DNA of 64,000 nt from Rhodospirillales bacterium (GTDB lineage: Bacteria > Pseudomonadota > Alphaproteobacteria > Rhodospirillales > Shumkoniaceae). Positions 16,960 through 25,888 of this stretch are shown one piece after another. How positions within the stretch are numbered: position 1 is the first letter of the stretch; each line of letters starts with the position of its first letter. The stretch lies in NCBI GenBank assembly GCA_018432935.1, contig JAHDSF010000005.1, positions 62,001 to 126,000 on the forward strand. The letters are read 5' to 3'. Made by a program: the position numbers and the translations under genes. The notes under the pieces were generated by a model. That model was not told where the DNA came from and made no database searches. It saw nothing but the letters and a program-made list of their open reading frames with translations.

Positions 16960-18071
16960 CGGCGATCGGCTCCCGCAGCGCCGGCCGCATCCAGAAGAAC
17001 CTCTACGGTTCTCTCGGCTGTGCGCTTGCAGGAGAACTCCGCCGCGCGCAGGACGGCCTTCGCCGACAGCTTTGCCCGCAGGTCAGGCTCGTCGGTGAGT
17101 TGGAGCAGCGCGGCCGCCATTGCCTCGCAATCGAGAGGATCGAACAGCAACGCCGCGTCCCCGACGATCTCGGGCATGGCGGTGGTGTTCGAGCTGGCGA
17201 CGGGGGCCCCGCAGGCCATGCTCTCCACCAGCGGCAGACCGAACGTCTCCGCCGTGGACGGGAAAACGAACGCAAGGCAGGTCTGGTATAGCCTCTTCAG
17301 CTCAACGCCGCCAACCCGCCCCACGAAGTGAACGTTCCGGTCGAGTTCGAGTTCCCGAACCAGCTCGGTGCAGCGTCCGTGGTACCAGGCGTCGACGACA
17401 CTGCCGGCGATCACCAGGCGCATGTCCGGGTGGCGATTGCAGACCAGGCGCATCGCGCGCAGCAGGGTCGTCAGGTTCTTCTGAACGTAGATGTCGGAGA
17501 CCGCCAGGAGGAACCGTTCGCGAACGATGGCGGGATCGGGGCGGAAGAGCGGGCTGACCCCGTGGTGCACCACGGCCATGCGGTGCGGCATCAGCCGGTG
17601 GAGCCTCATCGAAAGCGCCTTCAGGGCGTAATGCGACACCCCGATGGACCGGCGCGAAATGAGGATGGAGAGCAGGGTGACCAGCCCCAGCGCGGCCCAG
17701 TAGACCCGCTTCGAAAGGCGCGTCTCGGTACGCGCCACGGCCACGGCATTGCGCAACAGGATGACTTGGCGACGGATCAGGAGGCTGCCGAAGTTGGCCG
17801 GCGAGAAGACCACGTCGGCCGACATGACCCGCGCCAGCACGGGCAGCGCCAACTGCTCCCAGGCGATCAGGGACAGGAACCCCCGGCTCCGGAAGAGGTG
17901 GACACGAATGCGTTCGTCGACGGGATGCAGCAGTCCAAACTGTGCCGCCTGCAAGAAGAGGTGGATCTCGAGGCGGGTATCGTCCGCCAACAGGGGCAGG
18001 ATGCTGTTCAGGTAGGTGATGCCCCCGCCCGACCTGGCGTGAATCGCATTGACGAGAACCCGGACCTTCAC
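16956..18071 (-). CDS. Glycosyltransferase family 4, GTG start
   Basis: A 371-residue GT-B glycosyltransferase. Its N-terminus KVRVLVNAIHARSGGGITYL has the GT4 glycine-rich loop, KNLTTLLRAMRLV lies near residue 190, and FPSTAETFGLPLVESMACGA (near 265-285) is the donor-site EX7E motif. The GTG at 18071 overlaps the upstream Wzy-like stop as GTGA. The frame continues upstream to 18164 but only within the neighbouring gene. It is similar at the N-terminus to the product of 12505-13635. Confidence 0.88.
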   Translation of the reverse strand: MKVRVLVNAIHARSGGGITYLNSILPLLADDTRLEIHLFLQAAQFGLLHPVDERIRVHLFRSRGFLSLIAWEQLALPVLARVMSADVVFSPANFGSLLIRRQVILLRNAVAVARTETRLSKRVYWAALGLVTLLSILISRRSIGVSHYALKALSMRLHRLMPHRMAVVHHGVSPLFRPDPAIVRERFLLAVSDIYVQKNLTTLLRAMRLVCNRHPDMRLVIAGSVVDAWYHGRCTELVRELELDRNVHFVGRVGGVELKRLYQTCLAFVFPSTAETFGLPLVESMACGAPVASSNTTAMPEIVGDAALLFDPLDCEAMAAALLQLTDEPDLRAKLSAKAVLRAAEFSCKRTAERTVEVLLDAAGAAGADRR

Positions 18072-19447
18072 GATGGATGGCTCCGATTGATCCGGCCGAC
18101 CAGCACCAGAAAGACCGCCGTGGCGACCATTGCCAACGCAGCCTTGGCGAGGTTGCCGACCCACATGGCGAAATGCTGATCGAAATCGATGATCCAGGGA
18201 CTAAGCGCCAGCACGATGGCGACGGCAAGGGTGGGCCCCCGCTTCCACGCCCAGGCCAAGCCTGTGGCGATGGCGACGAGCAGCAGGCTCGCAGCGGTCA
18301 GGCCGGGGCGCCCGGCCTCGATCCAGGGTTCTCCCAGCAGGGTCACCGAGGCGGAATGCACCGGCGTCCCCGGCGTGGCAGGCGGCACCCCGCAGTATCT
18401 CTGACCGTATCCTTCCCCATTGGACAGATTTGGCTTGCCGGGCCAGAAAGCCCGCGGCACCACGGCGGCGGCGAAGTACCACGGGTCGCGAAGCTCCGCC
18501 TTGCCGCCGTCGCGCAATGCGACGGCTAGGCAGAAGACGGTCTCCGTCTGGCGCAGCACCACTTTCCAGCGCATCGTTTCGAGGCTGTTGACGGCGACCG
18601 AATCGAAGAACGTGGCGTAGCGAAGGGCGTTGATGGCCAGGGGCGCCGAAAGAGACACGAGCACCACGAGGCAGGTCAGGGCAACGCGCCGTCGCCAGCC
18701 GGCCATTACGAAGGCGGCAAACAAGACGCCGCCAAGGCCAAGGACGAAGGTCTTCATCTGATGGGGGGCAAGCAGGACGCATGCTCCAACGACCGCTGTC
18801 GCCTCGATCCATCCCGGTCGCTGCTGCCGGGAAATCAGCGGCCACACCGTCAACACCATTCCGAGCATCACCACGGCGGGGAGCGCATCGGCAACCGAAG
18901 CGGCCAGCCCGGCCACACCCGAGAATTGCGCGACCTGCACCCCGGCCCCGCCGCCAAGCACGAGGACGAGCCCCCAGCGCCGATCGATCTGCAGGGCATC
19001 GGCCGCGGCGGCCGGCCACAACCGATCCAACGCCAGCGTGGCCAACACGCCGACGCCGGCAAACGAAAGCACTGCCCGCTCGCCTTCGGAGCCCAACGCG
19101 AAACTGGGCACCGTGAAAATGCCGGGACGCATCCACCGGAGCGAAGCCGGCGGCGCCTGCGGATCCAGCGGAAGGATTTCATGGAACGGGGACAGCACCG
19201 CGGCCGGCACCACCGAGTACAGCAGCAGCGCCATGACGGGCAGCAGGACGACCGGCGAGGCCGCCAGTGGCGGCCGCCCGGTCTCGGTTCCGGATCGACG
19301 CAGTATTACGATCGCGGCCGCCAGGGCCACGAGCAGGCGCGCTGCCCAAAAGGCTGCCGCGTCGCCTACAGGAACCCACACAGGCGCTGCTGCGGCTGCG
19401 CCGGCGCAGAAGATGGCTCCAAGCAGCCACGGCATCGTGCGCTGCAT
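18068..19447 (-). CDS. Wzy-like O-antigen/exopolysaccharide polymerase
   Basis: A 459-residue membrane protein with about ten to twelve hydrophobic helices and a large polar loop near residues 320-375. VPRAFWPGKPNLSNGEGYG followed by HSASVTLLGEPWIEAGRPG is a loop type found in bacterial oligosaccharide repeat-unit polymerases, where a proline-rich FWPGKP motif precedes a TxxGE helix. Wzy proteins are poorly conserved, so the call rests on topology, that motif and position beside glycosyltransferases and a flippase. The final helix is followed by a short basic tail. It overlaps the next gene as GTGA and begins 1 nt after the methyltransferase stop. Confidence 0.75.
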   Translation of the reverse strand: MQRTMPWLLGAIFCAGAAAAAPVWVPVGDAAAFWAARLLVALAAAIVILRRSGTETGRPPLAASPVVLLPVMALLLYSVVPAAVLSPFHEILPLDPQAPPASLRWMRPGIFTVPSFALGSEGERAVLSFAGVGVLATLALDRLWPAAAADALQIDRRWGLVLVLGGGAGVQVAQFSGVAGLAASVADALPAVVMLGMVLTVWPLISRQQRPGWIEATAVVGACVLLAPHQMKTFVLGLGGVLFAAFVMAGWRRRVALTCLVVLVSLSAPLAINALRYATFFDSVAVNSLETMRWKVVLRQTETVFCLAVALRDGGKAELRDPWYFAAAVVPRAFWPGKPNLSNGEGYGQRYCGVPPATPGTPVHSASVTLLGEPWIEAGRPGLTAASLLLVAIATGLAWAWKRGPTLAVAIVLALSPWIIDFDQHFAMWVGNLAKAALAMVATAVFLVLVGRINRSHPS

Positions 19448-19448
19448 C

Positions 19449-20441
19449 TCAGAGCGCTCCCGCTCGCATGGCAGTGACGACGCCGGGTCTCGCCCGGACG
19501 TCGACCAGGCCCGCCTCGCGCAACAGAGCCGCCACCTCGCGGTGGTGCTGGCGCTTCTCGTAGCGCGGCGAGTACCAGTCGAAGGTGTCGAGCAGGGTCC
19601 AGATGCGGCGCTGCTCGGGGGACAGGCTGTCGTCGTGGACAGTGCAGATCGGGATCACGTGGTTGAGGATCCGGATCCTGGGAATCCGCGCCAGCCTCCG
19701 CGTCAGCGGGTACAGCACCGTCACCAGAGTCTTGCTGAGGGCGAGGTTCGCTTCCGTGCCCAGGTGACGCGTCGCCAGCCGAAGCAGGTACTTGGGGACC
19801 TGCAGCCAGGGCCAGAAGTCCGCCTCGTAGAAGTTGTACGCGAGGCGTCCACCCGGCTTGAGGAACGGAATGAGCTGTCGCATCAGGGCCTGCGGATCGG
19901 GCGTGTGCTGGATGACCCCCATGCAGAACACGCCGTCGAACGCGCCACGACGCAGAGGCAACTGGAAGAGCGATGCCTGGACCGGCTGAACCAGACCGTT
20001 CCGGAGGGCCGTATTGTCCCGGCATGCCTCGACCGCCTGGCTGAGATCGCAGGCGACGACGCGGGCGCCGAAGCCGGCGGCGACGTCGGCGAAGCGACCC
20101 GCCCCGCAACCGCAATCGAGCAGGACCTTGCCGGCCAGCCAGTCGGGATCCCAGTCGCTGTCGTGCAGGAAGCGGGTTTCCGAGAGACGATGGCCGCTGA
20201 GTCGATCGACCTGGATTGTCTTCCAGTGACGCCACTGGAACCCGAAATTCCCGCAGTAGTCCTGGCTCGCCTCTACGAAGCGGGGAACCCCCCCGGAGAC
20301 CGGAAACCGACCGCCGCAGGAAGCGCAGACGAGGTCCCCCGATGCGATCTCATCGCCTTCCCGCTGCCCGGCGTCGATCGACAACGGGGCTTCCCCTGGA
20401 CAGCGGGGGCAGCACAGCAGATCGGCGAGCCAGGGTCTCAT
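19449..20441 (-). CDS. Class I SAM-dependent methyltransferase with N-terminal zinc ribbon
   Basis: A 330-residue protein. From the ATG at 20441, Cys11 and Cys14 (CCPRC) and Cys39 and Cys42 (CASC) form a Trm112-like zinc ribbon. The methyltransferase domain follows, with LLDCGCGAGRFADVAAGFGA near residue 105 as SAM motif I and MGVIQHTPDPQALM near residue 170. The C-terminal part (CTVHDDSLSPEQRRIWTLLD) resembles that of sugar-pathway methyltransferases. An ATG 27 nt further upstream is possible, but the shorter start places the cysteine motif at the usual distance. It is the second gene of the operon. Confidence 0.85.
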   Translation of the reverse strand: MRPWLADLLCCPRCPGEAPLSIDAGQREGDEIASGDLVCASCGGRFPVSGGVPRFVEASQDYCGNFGFQWRHWKTIQVDRLSGHRLSETRFLHDSDWDPDWLAGKVLLDCGCGAGRFADVAAGFGARVVACDLSQAVEACRDNTALRNGLVQPVQASLFQLPLRRGAFDGVFCMGVIQHTPDPQALMRQLIPFLKPGGRLAYNFYEADFWPWLQVPKYLLRLATRHLGTEANLALSKTLVTVLYPLTRRLARIPRIRILNHVIPICTVHDDSLSPEQRRIWTLLDTFDWYSPRYEKRQHHREVAALLREAGLVDVRARPGVVTAMRAGAL

Positions 20442-20530
20442 CGGATGCCATTTCCTTACGCAGAGCAACGGAAGGGATAAGGCAGCGCCCGCATCGGCGC
20501 AAGGTCAGAGCTCCCGTGCCGAGCCTCGCG

Positions 20531-21235
20531 TCAGTCCCGATCTCCCCGGCTCTCCGGATGAGTGGCGTGGTCGAAATGGACCAGCAGTCCTTCCTCGGCA
20601 AAGAAGTTGCCGGGAGAGAAGTCGGTGTAGGGTGTGATTACACCGCCGCGCGCGGCGGCGGCCGCACGCAGGGCCGCCTCTGCCCGCCTCAGGTCGCCGT
20701 CGGGACGGGTCATGTCCTTGTCCGAATTGTCGAGGTACAGCCAGCCGCCCTGCCGGATCTTGGGCACCACGGCCGCGACGCAACCGGCCCTGTCGGTGCC
20801 GTCGACCAGCGCGAAATCGATGCTGCCGTCCGACAACCCGGAAAGCGCGCTGTAGTCGGCCCCGGTGCGCAGCTCGTACCGGACATGCCGCATCGAATCG
20901 CGGGCGAGGATGGTGGCGATCTTCGCGTGCCACCCGGGGTCGTCCTCGACGCTGAGAAGCCAGCCGCATCGCTTCGCCAGCCATGGCGTCGAAAGCCCGG
21001 AGCCGAACTCGACCACCCGGGCCAGCGGGGTCAGGATGCGGGCGATTTCTCGTGTCGCCGCAAACGAGATCATCGGCCGCACTGGCCGCCACCCCGTCAG
21101 GACCTTCAGGGCGGCGGTGGCGAGCGCCAGCGGAGCATGGACGAGCCCGCGAGTACCGACGAAATGGCCCTTTTCGTCATGAAACCGGGTCCGGCGGAGA
21201 TCGCTGCCGGAGAGGATTCGGATCAGGAATGGCAT
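20531..21235 (-). CDS. Class I SAM-dependent methyltransferase-like protein
   Basis: A 234-residue Rossmann-fold protein. VVEFGSGLSTPWLAKRCG (about 73-90) is SAM motif I, LLSVEDDPGWHAKIA follows as motif II, and DFALVDGTDRAGCV near residue 140 matches the acidic motif of O-methyltransferase-like enzymes. The C-terminus (YLDNSDKDM) keeps an Asp-Asn pair that binds metal in related enzymes. It is probably a sugar O-methyltransferase or related modifier. It is the first complete gene of the region 2 operon; the AT-rich interval upstream (21236-21457) holds a likely -10 box. Confidence 0.75.
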   Translation of the reverse strand: MPFLIRILSGSDLRRTRFHDEKGHFVGTRGLVHAPLALATAALKVLTGWRPVRPMISFAATREIARILTPLARVVEFGSGLSTPWLAKRCGWLLSVEDDPGWHAKIATILARDSMRHVRYELRTGADYSALSGLSDGSIDFALVDGTDRAGCVAAVVPKIRQGGWLYLDNSDKDMTRPDGDLRRAEAALRAAAAARGGVITPYTDFSPGNFFAEEGLLVHFDHATHPESRGDRD

Positions 21236-21241
21236 GAGGGT

Positions 21242-21427
21242 TCAGGCGACATCAAGGTATGGGAGTGCTCCATGCTTGTAGAGCAGAGTGTTAGCCTGCT
21301 CCATCGCGGCTTTTAGCAATAGTAGATGCACAAGCTTAATTGCCACTATTGCCGAGGCGCTGATCGGTATCGCCTCGGGACAGGAACGTCTGCTTTTGAC
21401 AAAGGCATAGAGAGACATTGTAGACAT
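21242..21427 (-). CDS. Possible 61-aa small protein in the operon leader
   Basis: An ORF starting at an ATG a few bases downstream of a perfect TATAAT and ending 6 nt before the methyltransferase start. The product reads MSTMSLYAFVKSRRSCPEAI and continues with a mildly hydrophobic, leucine-rich middle (IVAIKLVHLLLLKAAME). Its codon use is markedly more AT-rich than every neighbour. I do not recognise it. It may be a leader peptide, a gene of foreign origin, or chance. If transcription starts at the predicted -10, the ATG would lie almost at the transcript 5' end, which argues for a leaderless message or against translation. Confidence 0.3.
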   Translation of the reverse strand: MSTMSLYAFVKSRRSCPEAIPISASAIVAIKLVHLLLLKAAMEQANTLLYKHGALPYLDVA

Positions 21428-21431
21428 TTAC

Positions 21432-21437
21432 ATTATA
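21432..21437 (-). promoter_or_regulatory. Probable -10 box for the region 2 operon
   Basis: A perfect TATAAT on the minus strand within the most AT-rich stretch of the window. No good -35 hexamer lies 16-18 nt upstream (a TTGATA is 13 nt away), so recognition may rely on an extended -10 or an activator. It sits just past the stop of the MBOAT gene and ahead of the first gene of the glycosyltransferase operon, an appropriate place for a transcription start. Confidence 0.4.
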
Positions 21438-21457
21438 CTTTCACATTAGCTATCAAT

Positions 21458-22822
21458 TTAGAATCTGAAGTATATAAAGCTGTTTGAGCGGTCAATGAAT
21501 ATGATGCCCAAAGCGAAGACGGACGCAAACACCGCGCTGTAAAACCCTGCAGCCAACCGGCTCGGTGCAACGGCTGTGACAAGCCGGTCCACATCAATGC
21601 CAAAGCAGGCACCCGCCGCGAGAGCCAGCATTGCCCAGGCCTCGAGCGGCAGTGTCTGGTGTGCCTCGCGGCCGAAGCCGGCGAGGCTGTGCAGAAACTG
21701 CCAAGCGTCCGAAAAGTTGAAAAGGAACAGGACCCATCCCATCGATACGAGCAGAAAAGTGAAGCCCTGCTGGACAAGTCGTGGGCAGGCGTCCCACCAC
21801 CGGTGCGTGAAGAAGTATGCGACAATCATCAGGCCATGGTAGAGGCCCCAGACAACAAACTGCCATGCCGCTCCATGCCAAAGTCCGCAGACCATGAAGA
21901 CGACCAGGATATTGCGGACATAGGCTTGGTTGCCGCCGATCGGGATATAGAGATAGTCTCGGAACCACCGGCTGAGTGTCATGTGCCAGCGACGCCAGAA
22001 ATCCTTCGGGTTTAGGGCGTCGTAGGGCCGGTTGAAGTTGCGCGGGAACTGGAAGCCGAACAAATGCCCAAGGCCGGTGGCCATCAGAGTGTAGCCCCAG
22101 AAATCGAAGTAGATCTGAAAGCTATAGGCGACCGTAACGAACAACGCCTGTGAAGGCGTGAGCGCGCCCGGATGGGTCGCTAAGGGCTGTATGAAGGCGG
22201 CCAGTCCGTCGGCAATGAGGACCTTTGCAGCCAAACCACAGCAGAAATAGATGATCGCCTTCTGCAGGTGTGACTGACGCGGCCAGAACGTACGCAGGCC
22301 GTCCAGGGCATCCGAGATCTCATGAAAGCGCAGAATGGGCCCTGCGACAAGGTGGGGAAAGAAGGCGATATAGATCATGAAGTGGAGCGGCGCCGGCTGA
22401 CGGCCGATCGTCCCATGAAAGCGGTCCAAAGCAAACGAGAGCAAGTGGAAGGTGAAGAAGGAGATGCCGGCGGGCAGCAGCTTGTCCGCAGCCGCGGCCA
22501 TCGCACCCGTGGTCGCGGTCAACCCCAGCACGTCGCGTACAATGAAGCCGAGGTACTTGTAGTAGACGAGGATTGCCAGGGGCCCGGCCATTGCGGCAAT
22601 CAGTCGCCACCGGGAACCTGTCGTCGCGTCGGATGCCGTGAATGCCCACACCCAGGCGATGCAGGCCAGGAGCACAAGAACATGCTCAAGCCCTGCCAGA
22701 CCGTAGAACACCAACGAAGCAAGCAACAACAACGGCTCGCGAATGCTCCGCGGGGACAGTAGGAAGCCGCCGAAGGTCAGGGGGAGGAAGAGAAACAAGA
22801 AAGCCAGATCATTGAAGATCAT
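21458..22822 (-). CDS. MBOAT family O-acyltransferase (AlgI-like), copy 1
   Basis: A 454-residue polytopic membrane acyltransferase of the AlgI/DltB type. These proteins move acyl (usually acetyl) groups across the inner membrane for O-acetylation of polysaccharides. Signatures: LPAGISFFTFH (116-126), FFPHLVAGPI (154-163), DFWRRWH (274-280), DYLYIPIGG (289-297) and GLWHGAAW (313-320) with the presumed catalytic His316. The start is the ATG at 22822, overlapping the stop of the SGNH-like gene as ATGA, and the longer frame is an artefact. The product ends in IDRSNSFIYFRF, close to the IYFQF end of the second MBOAT here. Confidence 0.93.
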   Translation of the reverse strand: MIFNDLAFLFLFLPLTFGGFLLSPRSIREPLLLLASLVFYGLAGLEHVLVLLACIAWVWAFTASDATTGSRWRLIAAMAGPLAILVYYKYLGFIVRDVLGLTATTGAMAAAADKLLPAGISFFTFHLLSFALDRFHGTIGRQPAPLHFMIYIAFFPHLVAGPILRFHEISDALDGLRTFWPRQSHLQKAIIYFCCGLAAKVLIADGLAAFIQPLATHPGALTPSQALFVTVAYSFQIYFDFWGYTLMATGLGHLFGFQFPRNFNRPYDALNPKDFWRRWHMTLSRWFRDYLYIPIGGNQAYVRNILVVFMVCGLWHGAAWQFVVWGLYHGLMIVAYFFTHRWWDACPRLVQQGFTFLLVSMGWVLFLFNFSDAWQFLHSLAGFGREAHQTLPLEAWAMLALAAGACFGIDVDRLVTAVAPSRLAAGFYSAVFASVFALGIIFIDRSNSFIYFRF

Positions 22823-23850
22823 CGGGACGCCGATTCCAGGTCGGGCTGCAGAAAGCTCTTGATCCATGCCGCCAATGGCGCCGCAGGCGGATGGCCTGCG
22901 TCGGGCCACGCCAATCCGAAGTCCTCGAAGACCGGAGGTGAGGGGTGGCACTCAAGACCGTGTTTGGCGCACAGGTCCAGGAACGCTGTCCGGGTTTCGG
23001 CCGCGACGGCAGACGGTGAGCCGAGCCTCTCGAGCTGCAGCGATGGAAACAGGGGCGTCTCATAGATGATGATACGCGTGCCGCCGTCAGCAATTCGCGC
23101 CAGACGCTCGAGATCGTAGTCGAGATAGCCCGGCAGGACGTTGCGGTTCGGTGTGGGAAGAGGGCCGCCGCTGTAGGGAGCTTTGGGCTCACACGGTGAC
23201 CGGCTCCCGTCCGATTGATACCCGACCTGCCTACTAACGATACGGACAACGCCGCCGTTCCAGAAAAGGGAGGTGAGGCCTCGCCATATCCGTGAGGCGT
23301 TGAAGGCACGCGACCACAGTGTCGCCTCGGTCATGGCGTGTCGGATCGCCATCCGGCCAACGTCCTGGAGCGAAATCGAAGGCCTTCGCAGACCTGCCTT
23401 CAGGTCACGGACCATCTGCCGCCAACGCGCTGATGGGGGCGCCCAGTACGGGTTGGAGTAGTAGTTAAGCTCCGCGTTGTCGAATGAAATCAATGCAACC
23501 TTCGGCAAGCGATCGTTCTGGGCGAGCCACTCCATCAAGAGAACACTCGAACGCAGGGATTCGCCGGTCAGCGACAGGTTGAACCCGCTATGCGAAATGA
23601 TTCCCAGATCAGCGGAGGTGATCGGTAGCGATCGGCTGTTTCCGAGAATCAGGAAGCGGTACGACGGCTGCTCAACAATGTGCCGCAGTTTGAGAGCTGC
23701 GATATCCTCGACTGCCAACTCGTCGAGCGCGAGCGCTTGTCCTTCTTTCAACCCGCCGAAGACATCCACGGCAGGTGTCGGGCTGGAGAGCAGTACGCAC
23801 ATACCGAGCAAAAGGACGACTACTGTGAAGAAGAGTCCGGGCCTGATCAT
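22819..23850 (-). CDS. SGNH-like periplasmic protein paired with MBOAT
   Basis: A 343-residue protein with an N-terminal signal anchor (about 7-24). FLILGNSRSLPIT (66-78) gives a nucleophile-type GNSR motif at 70-73, and WPDAGHPP near the C-terminus supplies an Asp-x-x-His pair (317 and 320). This matches SGNH-superfamily acetyltransferases such as AlgJ/AlgX or DltD-like partners, which take acyl groups from an MBOAT protein. It does not show all four SGNH blocks clearly, so the family call rests on these motifs and the ATGA coupling to the MBOAT gene. A 90-nt gap separates it from the AsnB gene upstream. Confidence 0.65.
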   Translation of the reverse strand: MIRPGLFFTVVVLLLGMCVLLSSPTPAVDVFGGLKEGQALALDELAVEDIAALKLRHIVEQPSYRFLILGNSRSLPITSADLGIISHSGFNLSLTGESLRSSVLLMEWLAQNDRLPKVALISFDNAELNYYSNPYWAPPSARWRQMVRDLKAGLRRPSISLQDVGRMAIRHAMTEATLWSRAFNASRIWRGLTSLFWNGGVVRIVSRQVGYQSDGSRSPCEPKAPYSGGPLPTPNRNVLPGYLDYDLERLARIADGGTRIIIYETPLFPSLQLERLGSPSAVAAETRTAFLDLCAKHGLECHPSPPVFEDFGLAWPDAGHPPAAPLAAWIKSFLQPDLESASR

Positions 23851-23940
23851 GGATCGCGCCGTTACGGGTTGATCGGGTGGTGATACTCGCGTTCGGAAGA
23901 TCGCTCAACGTACAAGGTTGGAGGCGTGTTCATCAGGTGG

Positions 23941-25794
23941 TCAGGCGCTCCGGGTTCGCCATGCGTCCAGCACCAGCAGCGCCCAGATCTTCAGCGCATG
24001 GTCGCGGCCGCCGCGGCGGTATTCCTCTAGCAGGCGCGACACCGGGCTCCAGGCGATTCCCACCTCCGCCATCGCTGTCGGGGTAAGGCGTTCCGCAAGC
24101 AGCGGGCCAAGGTCGCCCTTCAGCCACACGCCCATCGGCGGGTTGAAGCCGCGCTTCGGGCGGTCGACGATCTCCTGCGGCAGAAGCTTGCGGGCGATCC
24201 CCTTGAGCAGCGACTTCATGCCGCCGCGGAACCGCAGCGCCGGATCGAGCCTTCCCATCGACTCCACGACGCGATGATCAATAAGGGGCAGGCGCAACTC
24301 CAGGGCATGGCGCATGCTCATGGCGTCGCCATAGGCCAGCAGGTTCCCCGGCAGGAAGGTCAGGAGATCGGTCTGTTGCATGGCGTCGAGCGGGTTGGCG
24401 GACGGGCTCGCGGCATACGCTTCCGCGATCGGCCGCGACGGCAACGCCGGCAGGCCCAGCAGTTCCGCCCGCTCGGCGGGGTCGAAATACTCGACCCAGG
24501 CGGCATACATCTGGGCGTCGTCCAAGCCGGCCGCCAGCGCGAACTCCCGCAGCCGACGCAGCGAGTGGCGGCCGGCGCTGCTCTCCGGCAACCGTTTCGC
24601 CGCCGGTTCGATCATCGCGCGCCGCAACCACGGTGGCAGTTGCCGGTACTTCTGCGCCAACAGCCCGCCCCGATAGCGCGGATAGCCGGCGAACACCTCG
24701 TCACCGCCATCGCCGACGAGGGCCACCGTGACGTGCTCACGGGCCTTGCGTGAAAGATCGTGGATCAGCAATGCTGTCGGGTTGCCGAACGGCTCTCCGA
24801 AGCCGTCGACCATGTCATCGAGGAGATCGGCAAGGCGTGGGCTCGCCGGTAGTTCCGTGTGCCGGCTTCCGATGTGAGCGGATACTCGCTTGGCGGCGTC
24901 GCGCTCGTCGTAAGCCGCCTCCTGGAACGTCATGGTGAACGTGCGCAACGGCGGTCCGCCAGCGCGCCTCGCCTCCTCGGCCATGAAGGCGGCGATCACC
25001 GAGGAATCGATTCCGCCCGAGAGGAAGCACCCGAGTGGCACGTCGGAGACCATGCAATCGACGACGGCGCGCCGAACCAGCGGCGTCAGTTCCTCGACCG
25101 CTTCGGCAAGGGAAGTCGCGCGGCCACCGGTGTAGGCCGGTCGCCAGTAGGGGCGGATTTCGGTCTGCCCATCGCGCCAGACCAGGAGATGCCCGGGTGG
25201 AAGCTTGCGGATGCCGCGGTGGATCGTGCGCGGCGCAGGCACGTAGAGGCAGGCGAGGTACTCCGAGAGCGCTGCCGGGTCGATCGAAAGGTCGATCCCG
25301 GGATGCACGGAGAGCGCTCGGATCTCGGATGCAAACGCCAGCCCGCCGTCGGGAAGCGACGCGTAGACGAGCGGCTTGATACCGAGACGGTCGCGGGCGA
25401 GCAACAGCGAGCGTTCCTTGCGGTCCCATAGGCCGAACGCGAACATGCCGGCGAGTTTGACCAGCCCGGACTCGCCCTCGCGCGCGAGCAGCTTCAACAG
25501 GACCTCAGTGTCGCTGGAAGAAGCGAAGGTCTCTCCTTTGGCCTCCAGCTCCGCCCGCAACTCACCGAAGTTGTAGATCTCGCCGTTGAAGGTGATGACG
25601 TAGCGGCCGTCCGGCGACAGCATCGGCTGGTGGCCGCCCGGTGTGAGATCGATGATGGCGAGGCGCGTGTGGGCGAGGCCCGCCCCCTCCTCCTGCCAAA
25701 CCCCGCAGGAGTCGGGACCGCGATGACGAAGCCTGCCGGCGAAGATCTCCAGCAAGCCTTGCGAGCCGTCAGTGGAACCGGCTATGCCGCACAT
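23941..25794 (-). CDS. asnB: Asparagine synthetase-like amidotransferase, copy 2
   Basis: A 617-residue glutamine amidotransferase with intact catalytic Cys2 (MCGIAGS), FNGEIYNF (69-76), SDTEVLL (94-100) and the ATP loop SGGIDS (259-264). The second half keeps GDGGDEVFAGYPRYRGG and a conserved VELRLPLIDHRVVE-like segment (ALELRLPLIDHRVVE), so it should be active. As for the other two copies, amidation of a uronic acid or another sugar carboxylate is inferred from context. Its start codon lies inside the truncated epimerase ORF (25769-25888), which points to a recombination junction just upstream of this gene. Confidence 0.92.
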   Translation of the reverse strand: MCGIAGSTDGSQGLLEIFAGRLRHRGPDSCGVWQEEGAGLAHTRLAIIDLTPGGHQPMLSPDGRYVITFNGEIYNFGELRAELEAKGETFASSSDTEVLLKLLAREGESGLVKLAGMFAFGLWDRKERSLLLARDRLGIKPLVYASLPDGGLAFASEIRALSVHPGIDLSIDPAALSEYLACLYVPAPRTIHRGIRKLPPGHLLVWRDGQTEIRPYWRPAYTGGRATSLAEAVEELTPLVRRAVVDCMVSDVPLGCFLSGGIDSSVIAAFMAEEARRAGGPPLRTFTMTFQEAAYDERDAAKRVSAHIGSRHTELPASPRLADLLDDMVDGFGEPFGNPTALLIHDLSRKAREHVTVALVGDGGDEVFAGYPRYRGGLLAQKYRQLPPWLRRAMIEPAAKRLPESSAGRHSLRRLREFALAAGLDDAQMYAAWVEYFDPAERAELLGLPALPSRPIAEAYAASPSANPLDAMQQTDLLTFLPGNLLAYGDAMSMRHALELRLPLIDHRVVESMGRLDPALRFRGGMKSLLKGIARKLLPQEIVDRPKRGFNPPMGVWLKGDLGPLLAERLTPTAMAEVGIAWSPVSRLLEEYRRGGRDHALKIWALLVLDAWRTRSA

Positions 25795-25888
25795 GGTCCG
25801 CCTGGTCGCGCTTGAGAGCGATGCACAGAGTGGAGCCGACGAAGCCTGCCCCGCCGGTCACCAGAACGGGTTTCGCGAGACTGCTCAT
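25769..25888 (-). pseudogene. Truncated 5' end of an NAD-dependent epimerase/dehydratase gene
   Basis: A 39-codon ORF starting ATGA-coupled to the membrane protein gene upstream. It encodes MSSLAKPVLVTGGAGFVGS and then TLCIALKRDQAD, which is the first Rossmann beta-alpha unit with the NAD-binding GGxGFxG motif of extended SDR sugar epimerases. The similarity stops at RDQAD. The next bases are CATGTGCGG, where the complement frame carries the start of asnB copy 2 (ATG at 25794). The remaining roughly 270 residues of the enzyme are missing. The start and its coupling are intact, so the loss looks like a deletion or replacement that joined the asnB gene to this position. Confidence 0.75.
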
